Of a DNA stretch of 7,282 nt, positions 1 to 5,208 are shown piece by piece. The translations under genes and the position numbers were made by a program. This stretch comes from Phycisphaeraceae bacterium (lineage in GTDB: Bacteria; Planctomycetota; Phycisphaerae; Phycisphaerales; Phycisphaeraceae): positions 1 to 7,282 of the forward strand of contig JADZCW010000073.1 in NCBI GenBank assembly GCA_020851395.1. Reading direction: 5' to 3'. The notes beneath the pieces were generated by a model. The model was not told where the DNA came from. It worked only from the letters and a program-made list of their open reading frames with translations, and made no database searches. Positions within the stretch are counted from its first letter, which is position 1. Each line of letters starts with the position of its first letter.

Positions 1-319
1 CGGACTGATCGGAGTGGAAGCTGGTCCAGATGCCGGCGTACCAGTCGAGGCTCTCGAGGATGTTTTCGCCCTCGTAGAGCTTGACGGTGGCGGTGAGTCC
101 GGGCTGGACGATGAAGCCCTGGTCCTGATTGACCACGCCGCGGAACTGGTACTTGGTGGGGATGTCGACGTTGACATCAAACGAGACGGCGCCGGTGTTC
201 GGACCAGCCGCCGCGGCCGGGGCGGGCGCGGGTGCGGCCGTCTGTGCCAGCACGGGGCTGACCAGCAGACCGGCGACCACCAACGCTCCGAAACCGGCCA
301 AAACGCGTCCTTGTGACAT
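1..319 (-). CDS. Exported, probable outer-membrane protein (Gcw_chp/TIGR02001-like), N-terminal part
   Basis: Partial gene running off the left edge; 106 codons are visible. It starts with ATG at 319, six bases after an AAGGAG Shine-Dalgarno. Residues 1-25 form a classical Sec signal peptide: an Arg at 5, a hydrophobic core at about 6-20 and a V-L-A cleavage site at 23-25. An Ala/Pro-rich linker follows (about 27-40). The mature part begins with alternating residues typical of beta strands and contains YQFRGVVNQDQGF (57-69) followed by VQPG, then a 'WYAGIW.S' segment. This order (FRG, Q, QPG, Y.G.W) resembles the Gcw_chp/TIGR02001 family of presumed outer-membrane beta-barrels of unknown function. 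Export is well supported; the family assignment is from memory of the motif, and the missing C-terminus would decide it. The gene has its own long intergenic region and is probably transcribed independently of the ATPase gene upstream. Confidence 0.7.
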   Translation of the reverse strand, partial: MSQGRVLAGFGALVVAGLLVSPVLAQTAAPAPAPAAAAGPNTGAVSFDVNVDIPTKYQFRGVVNQDQGFIVQPGLTATVKLYEGENILESLDWYAGIWTSFHSDQS

Positions 320-325
320 TGTTGT

Positions 326-331
326 CTCCTT
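326..331 (-). promoter_or_regulatory. Ribosome binding site AAGGAG of the left-edge exported protein
   Basis: Minus-strand AAGGAG lies six bases before the ATG at 319. It is a near-consensus Shine-Dalgarno at good spacing and fixes the start codon, which also gives a complete signal peptide. Confidence 0.75.
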
Positions 332-333
332 GA

Positions 334-400
334 GTTTCAAACTTGGAACCCTTCACTAACCCCTTCGATCGTCCACGCAACGATCGGTGTTGTTTCAAAC
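334..400. repeat. Duplicated palindromic 9-mer GTTTCAAAC
   Basis: The self-complementary 9-mer GTTTCAAAC (GTTT-C-AAAC) occurs at 334-342 and again at 392-400. The start-to-start distance is 58 bases, and the copies flank the inverted repeat at 366-386. Paired palindromic boxes upstream of a gene suggest binding sites for a dimeric regulator, but no regulator is identified. Confidence 0.35.
366..386. repeat. Perfect 7-bp inverted repeat CGATCGT/ACGATCG
   Basis: CGATCGT at 366-372 and ACGATCG at 380-386 are perfect inverted copies around a 7-base spacer CCACGCA. The repeat sits about 47 bases upstream of the start codon at 319, in a place suited to an operator or to a 5' UTR hairpin. There is no adjoining T tract, so a terminator is unlikely. 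Confidence 0.5.
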
Positions 401-427
401 CAGGGGTCGAAAAAAAGCAATTTCCCA

Positions 428-448
428 GGTTGCCTATATCGGACAACC
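428..448 (-). other. Hairpin in the leader of the left-edge gene, followed by a U tract
   Basis: In the minus-strand RNA, GGTUGUC-type and GGCAACC arms (442-448 and 428-434) pair over 7 bp, including one G-U pair, around a 7-base loop. Eleven bases after the hairpin comes a run of seven U (plus-strand A at 410-416). The distance is too long for a classic intrinsic terminator, so this may be a leader structure, a weak attenuator, or chance. The G-U pair makes it better on the minus-strand RNA than on the plus strand, consistent with the direction of the gene. Confidence 0.35.
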
Positions 449-478
449 TTTACTCCCGACTAAAGATTCATTGACACC

Positions 479-507
479 ATTTGAGCCGAAAGGGTTCGGG
501 GGGTCAA
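479..507 (-). promoter_or_regulatory. Candidate sigma-70-type promoter for the left-edge gene
   Basis: On the minus strand TTGACC (502-507, five of six matches to TTGACA) is followed after 17 bases by TCAAAT (479-484, four of six matches to TATAAT). Initiation near 472 would give a leader of about 150 bases containing both inverted repeats described separately. A competing candidate is TTGGCA (578-583) with TAAACT (555-560), also 17 bases apart, overlapping the 3' end of the ATPase gene. Both are sequence matches only. Confidence 0.3.
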
Positions 508-527
508 GTCGGCCAGGGCGTATGTGG

Positions 528-560
528 ATAGTTTATAAGATAATATAATTTAATAGTTTA
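528..560. repeat. AT-rich patch bounded by direct repeats ATAGTTTA
   Basis: ATAGTTTA occurs at 528-535 and 553-560, and the 17 bases between are entirely A/T except for one G. The second copy contains the stop codon of the ATPase gene. In DNA this GC-rich the patch stands out. It may be a 3' end or promoter-region feature, or a small duplication scar; nothing here identifies a mobile element. Confidence 0.45.
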
Positions 561-2099
561 CGATGGACTGAGACCTCTGCCAAGGTCCTGCACGCGCTGG
601 GCCTGGATCCGCTGGATCGAGTCGACGATCGGCCGGGGGATCAGGAAACGGGGCTGATCCTGGGGGATGGATCGGCAGTGTTCGGATATGACTTGGTACA
701 AGAACTTGAAGGCGTCCCGGGGCTGGTGCATCTTGTCCAGGGCGTCGATCAAGTACTGGGCGGTGACGTCGGTGTCGAACAGATTTGTTAGCACAATCTG
801 AGCGTGGGGGTTGCGGAGGCAGGCCCGCAGCCGGCCGTTGCACAGGTCGAAGAGGGTGACGCCGGACCAGCCCAGACGGTCCACAAGGTTTTGCTTGTCG
901 AGGCGGGCTTCTTGGTAAAACTCGGCCGATTCCCGCAGCAGAAGGGGCCGCAGCTCGATCGGCAGCAGGAGCTTAATGCCGATGCGATGCTGCTGGAGGA
1001 ACTTGTTATCGAGCATGGGCCAGACCACGGCCCGCATGCGGTCGGGTCGGCCCTGGATGGAGGTCGGCTCATCGACGCGGTCGACCAGGACGAGCATGCC
1101 CTTGTAGCCCAGGGCCTCGATCAGGGCGAGGAATCGGCCGGTGAGCTGGTAGCGGCTGTCGAGGTTGCCCGCCAGGGGCCAGGGCTGGCCGTAAAGGTCG
1201 GCGGGGCGGAGCTGGCCGAGCATTTTCCGCAGTTCCGGTCTGTGGCGGCTGGTGGCGGGCATCTCGGCGAGGATCTTGCGGGTCAGCCAGCGCAGGCGGG
1301 TGACGCGCCAGGCCCACAGGCTGTCGAGGATGACCCCCGCGGCCAGCAGCAGGGCGCCGACGAGGAGCATCCAGATCGGAGAGTCTGATAACAATCGCCA
1401 GACGCCGACGAGGATCACGCCGGCGACCAGGCCGGCGGCGCCGACGCTGCCCTGCAAGCGCAGGCCGTTCATCCAACCCAGGCGAAGGCTGCGGCGGAGC
1501 GATTCCCAGCGGGTTAGCGCCGAGCCGTTGGCGGGTTGGTCGTAGAGGGCGGCGAGGACAGCCAGGTCGACCCGGGAGCGGTGGGGGAGTTTGCGCAGGC
1601 GCTTCAGAGCATCGGTGGGCAGGTCCAGGGCATCGCCGTCGCTGGTCGCGGCGCTCAGGCCATCGACCAGTCGAGTGACGGCGCGGGCGAGCAGGCCGTC
1701 CTGGTGGTCCTGGAGACGGATGGAGCTAAGGGCCTTAAGGAGTTCGCTGTCCGACGGGTTGGCCAGGGCCTTGGCGCTCATGCGCTTCTGCATAATGCGG
1801 TCGAGGACGGGGTTGAGGTCGTCGTAGGCTACGACGAGGGTCTTGGCGTCGGGGTGTTGGGCGTTGTGCTCGCGGACCTGGCGGGTGATGGTCAGGCGGA
1901 TGGCGGTCTTGCCGCTGCCCTTCTCGCCGAACACGACGGAGGAGCTGGGGGCCTCGAGCTGGCCGAGGATCTTGGCGAAGTCGGGGTGACGCGTGGCGCC
2001 GCCGGCGAGTTTCTCGAAGACGCGGTCGTGGCGGGCCTCCTCGGCGTCGAAGGGGTTCTCGCTCAGGCCGTGGTGGGAGAGGAAGTGCTCGATGTCCAT
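558..2099 (-). CDS. Membrane-anchored P-loop ATPase with a transmembrane hairpin between Walker A and Walker B
   Basis: Predicted 513-residue protein. The N-terminal segment HHGLSENPFD (9-18) resembles the 'GL..NPF' opening of ExeA- and Sll1717-type AAA ATPases. The Walker A motif is GEKGSGKT at 58-65. A mostly helical, charged region follows (about 70-205), then two hydrophobic helices at about 217-236 and 242-264 separated by a short loop, which should form a membrane hairpin. The Walker B-like strand MLVLVDRVDE lies at 335-344, with D340 and the D343-E344 pair as likely Mg/catalytic acids. A C-terminal helical region rich in Arg and Leu follows. Membrane helices placed between Walker A and Walker B are known in KAP-family NTPases, but the KAP 'DDLDR' signature is here 'VDRVDE', so membership is uncertain. 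Function is unknown; a signalling or stress/defence ATPase acting at the inner membrane is possible. The start at 2099 has no clear Shine-Dalgarno but is just upstream of the conserved-looking N-terminus. The stop lies in an abruptly AT-rich patch. Confidence 0.85.
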   Translation of the reverse strand: MDIEHFLSHHGLSENPFDAEEARHDRVFEKLAGGATRHPDFAKILGQLEAPSSSVVFGEKGSGKTAIRLTITRQVREHNAQHPDAKTLVVAYDDLNPVLDRIMQKRMSAKALANPSDSELLKALSSIRLQDHQDGLLARAVTRLVDGLSAATSDGDALDLPTDALKRLRKLPHRSRVDLAVLAALYDQPANGSALTRWESLRRSLRLGWMNGLRLQGSVGAAGLVAGVILVGVWRLLSDSPIWMLLVGALLLAAGVILDSLWAWRVTRLRWLTRKILAEMPATSRHRPELRKMLGQLRPADLYGQPWPLAGNLDSRYQLTGRFLALIEALGYKGMLVLVDRVDEPTSIQGRPDRMRAVVWPMLDNKFLQQHRIGIKLLLPIELRPLLLRESAEFYQEARLDKQNLVDRLGWSGVTLFDLCNGRLRACLRNPHAQIVLTNLFDTDVTAQYLIDALDKMHQPRDAFKFLYQVISEHCRSIPQDQPRFLIPRPIVDSIQRIQAQRVQDLGRGLSPS

Positions 2100-2263
2100 G
2101 GCGTGCTCGGGATGGACGGGGTGTGGTGTTCAGAGTCCGGGAAAGGCTTGTGGGGGGCATCTTAACCGAGCCGAGCGTGACGACCCGCCCCTATGATGAC
2201 GAAGGATCGTTTTGCGGCAACCTCGGCTGCGGCGATTTTCGGGGGTCGTTAGACTATCGAGCG
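2100..2263. promoter_or_regulatory. Divergent intergenic region between the ATPase gene and the small hypothetical gene
   Basis: These 164 bases separate two divergently transcribed genes and must hold promoters for both. On the plus strand TATGAT (2192-2197) matches the -10 consensus at five of six positions, but no convincing -35 lies 16-18 bases upstream. On the minus strand TAAGAT (about 2159-2164) is a weaker -10. No strong inverted repeat or tRNA-like structure is visible. Confidence 0.35.
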
Positions 2264-2641
2264 ATGAGCCAGACACCTGACCCAGTTTCAACCAAGGTGG
2301 GCCTGCAGGGATCGAGCTTCGACCTGGCCGACGAGCGGACGCGGGCGGAGATCCTCGACAAGGCCTTCGACTACCGCGGGGACGTGACGGTCCACACCGT
2401 CGACGGCCGGGAGGTCGAGGGTTTCGTCTTCGACCGCCGGGGGGACGCACCGGACCCGTTCGTCCGCTTGATCCCGAAGGACGGCTCGGCGCGACAGAGC
2501 ATCCCGTATCGCCAGATCCGGAAGTTGACGTTCAGCGGCCGCGACACGGCCGAGGGACGGAGCTGGGAGACCTGGGTTCAGAAGTACCTCGAGAAGAAGG
2601 CCAAGGGCGAGCACGCGTCGATGGACCCGATCGAGGGGTAG
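2264..2641 (+). CDS. Conserved-looking hypothetical protein, 125 residues, likely small beta-barrel domain
   Basis: Predicted 125-residue soluble protein without signal peptide or membrane helix. The central part (about 33-90) alternates short beta strands and turns: FDYRGDVTVHTVDGREVEGF, then VRLIPKDG and a strand leading into IPYRQIRKLTFSGRDTA. This resembles Sm-like or SH3-like small barrels. The C-terminus (about 100-118) is a charged helix with SWETWVQKYLEKKAKG. I recall similar 'GRDTA.G.SWE.W..KY' proteins in planctomycetes, without known function. I prefer the ATG at 2264 because the open frame further upstream (from 2123) encodes low-complexity, unlikely sequence and would fill the divergent promoter region. 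No good Shine-Dalgarno precedes 2264. trpE follows after 50 bases, so co-transcription is plausible. Confidence 0.75.
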   Translation: MSQTPDPVSTKVGLQGSSFDLADERTRAEILDKAFDYRGDVTVHTVDGREVEGFVFDRRGDAPDPFVRLIPKDGSARQSIPYRQIRKLTFSGRDTAEGRSWETWVQKYLEKKAKGEHASMDPIEG

Positions 2642-2691
2642 ACGCGGTCCGCGCGCTAGCGTCGATCTTTTCAAACCGATCATTCCCAGCC

Positions 2692-4269
2692 ATGTCCATC
2701 ATCCACCAGCCCGATCTCCCGACGTTCACGCAACTGGCCGCCACGGCGGGGCCGGGCGTGATGGTGACCGTCTACCGCAGGCTGCTGGCGGACCAACTCA
2801 CGCCCGTGCTGGCTTACCGCAGGCTCGTCGAGCCCGATGACCGGATGGCGCCGAGCTTCCTGCTCGAGTCGGTCGTGGACGGCGACCGGATCGCCCGCTA
2901 CAGCTTCCTGGGCTCGCGGCCGGTGATGGAGATCATCGCCCGCGGGCACGAGGTCGAGCTTCGCGATCATGTGGACCCGAGCAAGAGCCGAAAGTTCACG
3001 TCAGCCGATCCGCTTGCGGAGATGCCCAAGATCACGGGCTGGTGGAGGATGGCTGAGCAGGACCGGCCGCGGCCGGACTTCCTCGGCGGCTGGCTGGGCA
3101 TGGCGGGCTACGACACGGTTCGCTACCTCGAGGGCGAAAAACTCCCGAACCCGCCGCGTGACGATCGCGGGCTGCCGGACCTGCACATGGGGCTGTACCA
3201 GGACGTGGTGGCGTTCGACCAGGTGCAGAAGACGATCCTGGTCATGACCCACGTCATGCCGGCCAATTACCCGTCGGTTCAGCACGCCTACCGGGCGGCG
3301 ACGGACCGGCTCGACGACATCGTGCAGCGGATTCAGACGCAGCGTGTCTCGACGCCGCCGGGGTCGCCGGAGCTGTTGGTGGGGGACGTGGATCTGGGCA
3401 CGCCGGCACCGCAGTTGCCGCTGGGCAATATGGGGCCGGGGAAGTACCAGCACGCGGTGAGCGAGTGCAAGAAATACATCGCGGCGGGCGACATCTTCCA
3501 GGTGGTGCTCAGCCAGCGGTTCGAGCTGACGACGACGGCGGACCCGTTCGACATCTACCGGGCGCTGCGGGTGGTCAACCCGTCGCCGTACATGTTCTAC
3601 CTGCAGGTCGAGGGGGCGATGCTGGTGGCGTCGAGCCCGGAGATCCTCTGCCGGGTGCGCGACGGGGTGGTCTTCAACCGGCCGCTGGCGGGGACGCGCA
3701 AGCGCGGGCGGACGGCCGAGGAGGACAAAGCGCTCGAGGCGGACCTGCTGGCCGACCCCAAGGAGCGGGCGGAGCACATCATGCTCGTGGACCTGGGGCG
3801 CAATGACCTGGGGCGCGTGGCCCAGCCCGGGACGGTGGCCCTGCCGGACGTGATGGTGGTCGAGCGGTACAGCCACGTGATGCACATCAGCTCGACGGTG
3901 ACGGGCAAGGTCCGGCCGGGGTGCGACTGCTGGGACGCGCTGCGGTACGCGCTGCCGGTCGGGACGGTCAGCGGGGCGCCGAAGGTGCGGGCGATGCAGA
4001 TCATCGACGAACTCGAGCCGACGCGACGTGGGCCCTACGCCGGGGCGGCGGGTTACGCGGATTTCACCGGCAACATGGATATGGCGATCGCCTTGCGGAC
4101 GATGGTGGTGATGCCCTCGTCGGAGAAAGGCAAGTGGGTGGTGCACGTGCAGGCGGGGGCGGGGATCGTGGCCGACAGCGTGCCGGAATCCGAGCACCGC
4201 GAGACGGTGAACAAGGCGGCGGCGTTGGCCAAGGCGGTGGAGCTGGCGGAGAAGGCGTTTAGCCGATAG
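2692..4269 (+). CDS. trpE: Anthranilate synthase component I
   Basis: Predicted 525 residues, a normal length for TrpE. It converts chorismate to anthranilate, the first committed step of tryptophan synthesis, using ammonia from the TrpG glutaminase. The N-terminal domain carries LLES (57-60) followed by RYSFLG, the usual tryptophan feedback site, so product inhibition is expected. The chorismate-binding domain shows GDIFQVVLSQRFEL (266-279), NRPLAGTRKRG (329-339), ERAEHIMLVDLGRNDLGRV (358-376), the GTVSGAPK segment and QAGAGIVADSVPESE (487-501). Ala at 333 in 'PLAGT', where PabB enzymes carry Lys, favours TrpE over aminodeoxychorismate synthase. No other trp gene is in the window, so a TrpG partner must be encoded elsewhere. 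The 50-base gap before it has no leader peptide rich in Trp codons and no attenuator. The start has no evident Shine-Dalgarno (AGCCATG context). Confidence 0.96.
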   Translation: MSIIHQPDLPTFTQLAATAGPGVMVTVYRRLLADQLTPVLAYRRLVEPDDRMAPSFLLESVVDGDRIARYSFLGSRPVMEIIARGHEVELRDHVDPSKSRKFTSADPLAEMPKITGWWRMAEQDRPRPDFLGGWLGMAGYDTVRYLEGEKLPNPPRDDRGLPDLHMGLYQDVVAFDQVQKTILVMTHVMPANYPSVQHAYRAATDRLDDIVQRIQTQRVSTPPGSPELLVGDVDLGTPAPQLPLGNMGPGKYQHAVSECKKYIAAGDIFQVVLSQRFELTTTADPFDIYRALRVVNPSPYMFYLQVEGAMLVASSPEILCRVRDGVVFNRPLAGTRKRGRTAEEDKALEADLLADPKERAEHIMLVDLGRNDLGRVAQPGTVALPDVMVVERYSHVMHISSTVTGKVRPGCDCWDALRYALPVGTVSGAPKVRAMQIIDELEPTRRGPYAGAAGYADFTGNMDMAIALRTMVVMPSSEKGKWVVHVQAGAGIVADSVPESEHRETVNKAAALAKAVELAEKAFSR

Positions 4270-4348
4270 CTCCCCGGCGCCCGGTTTCGTCACTTCCGGG
4301 GGGGCAGTCAAGCTCGAAGTCCTGTCGGGCCGATAACTAACGTCAGCC

Positions 4349-4615
4349 ATGCCCACGGAACTTCAGACCATTCTAAAGCTGTCAGTGCCGTTGATCGTGC
4401 AGATCGGCCAGCGGACGATGCGCATGAGCGAAGTCGTCAGCCTGGCGCCGGGGGCGATCCTGGAATTGTCCAAGTCGGTGGATGAGGACCTCCAGCTTCT
4501 GGTCAACAATAAGCCCGTGGCGCGCGGCAGCGCGGTGAAGGTGGGGGAGAACTTCGGCGTGCGGATCAGCGCGGTGGGCAGCGCCCAGGATCGCGTCAAC
4601 GCGATGAAGGGGTAG
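4349..4615 (+). CDS. fliN: Minimal FliN-type (SpoA domain) flagellar motor switch protein
   Basis: Predicted 88 residues that are essentially one SpoA (FliN/FliM C-terminal) domain. The pattern is typical of FliN: LSVPLIVQIGQRTMRMSEV (11-29), then LAPGAILELSKSVDEDL (32-48), LLVNNKPVARGSAVKVGENF (50-69) and GVRISAVGS (70-78). FliN forms the lower C-ring of the flagellar switch with FliM and FliG, and binds FliH of the export apparatus. Most FliN proteins have an additional N-terminal extension; this one has almost none. No other flagellar gene is in the window, and trpE lies 79 bases upstream, so the motor role is inferred from family. A type III secretion C-ring paralogue (SctQ-like) or an orphan SpoA protein is an alternative. 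There is no Shine-Dalgarno; the start shares the CAGCCATG context with trpE. Confidence 0.88.
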   Translation: MPTELQTILKLSVPLIVQIGQRTMRMSEVVSLAPGAILELSKSVDEDLQLLVNNKPVARGSAVKVGENFGVRISAVGSAQDRVNAMKG

Positions 4616-4629
4616 CGCAGAAGAGTTGA

Positions 4630-4653
4630 GCAGGGGAACAGGGGAGCAGGTGA
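4630..4653. repeat. Short tandem repeat, three copies of an 8-bp unit
   Basis: GCAGGGGA (4630-4637), ACAGGGGA (4638-4645) and GCAGGTGA (4646-4653) are three adjacent, slightly diverged 8-base units in the 60-base gap between the convergent fliN and nfeD-family genes. I see no convincing terminator hairpin in this gap. Confidence 0.6.
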
Positions 4654-4675
4654 CCGAGGCGGGGAAGAAGCTGTA

Positions 4676-5158
4676 TTAGACTGGTTGAACCTTGATCTGC
4701 ATGCCGTCTACGCCGACGACTTCGATATCCATGCCGGCCTCGATGATCCTTCCGTCGGCCAGGCATTCCAGTCTTTGATGATTGATCAGGCAGGTGCCCA
4801 CGGGGCGCAGGGCCGTGAGCGTGCGGCCGCGGTCGCCGACGCTGACGGGGTCTGGCGCATCGCCGGCGGCGGGGGGCGGGGGCGTCGAGGGGGTCTTGAG
4901 CAGGATGTACTTGAACAGGGGTGTGTTGGGCCAGATCTTAATCGCCATGGCGAAGAGGAAGGGGATGGCCAGCAGGGCGGCGATGGCGCCGATCAGACCC
5001 ACGGTGGTGTCGACCTTAAAGAGCAGGGCGATGCCGCCGACCAGGGCGGAGAAGGACAAGATTCCCAGCAGGCCGCCGGAGGGGATGAAGATCTCGATGA
5101 AGAAGAGGATGAAAGCGATGGCCAGACAGAGCACCGCCCATAGCACGTAGTCGCTCAT
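4676..5158 (-). CDS. Short NfeD-family membrane protein
   Basis: Predicted 160 residues. Three hydrophobic helices at about 4-25, 30-47 and 52-73 carry the family features: FIEIFIPSGGLLGILS (20-35) and glycine-rich helices. A Pro-rich linker (90-97) leads to a C-terminal soluble domain (about 108-160) with GDRGRTLTALRPVGTCLI, then 'RLECLADGRIIEAGMDIEVV', the usual NfeD OB-fold. It lacks the ClpP-like serine protease domain of long NfeD proteins. Short NfeD proteins commonly pair with stomatin/flotillin (SPFH) proteins in membrane organisation or quality control; no SPFH gene is nearby. The gene is third in a likely rlmN-hydrolase-nfeD transcript, 50 bases after the hydrolase stop. A GAGG lies 12 bases before the ATG, somewhat far. 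An out-of-frame ATG-ACG-CCA-TGA overlaps the start codon (5166-5155) and could couple translation or be chance. Confidence 0.9.
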   Translation of the reverse strand: MSDYVLWAVLCLAIAFILFFIEIFIPSGGLLGILSFSALVGGIALLFKVDTTVGLIGAIAALLAIPFLFAMAIKIWPNTPLFKYILLKTPSTPPPPAAGDAPDPVSVGDRGRTLTALRPVGTCLINHQRLECLADGRIIEAGMDIEVVGVDGMQIKVQPV

Positions 5159-5183
5159 GGCGTCATGTTACCTCGGCAAGCCT

Positions 5184-5200
5184 CGCCCGGCAGGAGGGCG
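5184..5200 (-). other. Small GC hairpin between the hydrolase and nfeD-family genes
   Basis: CGCCC (5184-5188) and GGGCG (5196-5200) pair over 5 bp around a 7-base loop, between the hydrolase stop and the nfeD-family start. No T tract follows, so it is not a convincing terminator; it could affect message processing or be chance in GC-rich DNA. Confidence 0.25.
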
Positions 5201-5208
5201 GCGGTGGA

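Noticed and set aside
177..446. 89-codon minus-strand open frame overlapping the start of the left-edge gene
   Set aside because: It is in another frame of the same strand, Arg/Gly-rich, and conflicts with the signal-peptide gene, which has a good Shine-Dalgarno.
486..499. CCGAA/TTCGG hairpin downstream of the ATPase gene as a terminator
   Set aside because: Only a 5-bp stem without a following T tract on the minus strand.
1536..2165. 209-codon plus-strand open frame opposite the ATPase gene
   Set aside because: Gly/Val/Ala-rich composition without motifs, while the opposite strand encodes Walker A and the conserved N-terminus.
2123..2263. 47-residue N-terminal extension of the small hypothetical protein
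   Set aside because: The extension is irregular, would occupy the divergent promoter region, and lacks a ribosome binding site; the ATG at 2264 gives a sensible domain start.
2642..2691. trp attenuator or leader peptide before trpE
   Set aside because: The gap is only 50 bases, with no short ORF containing Trp codons and no terminator/antiterminator pair.
4272..4301. CCCCGG/CCGGGG inverted repeat after trpE as a terminator
   Set aside because: Only 6 bp with an 18-base loop and no T tract; expected by chance in such GC-rich DNA.
3001..4356. 451-codon open frame on the minus strand across trpE
   Set aside because: Extremely Arg/His/Pro-rich translation with no domain features, and opposite an unmistakable trpE. 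It is a GC-driven shadow.
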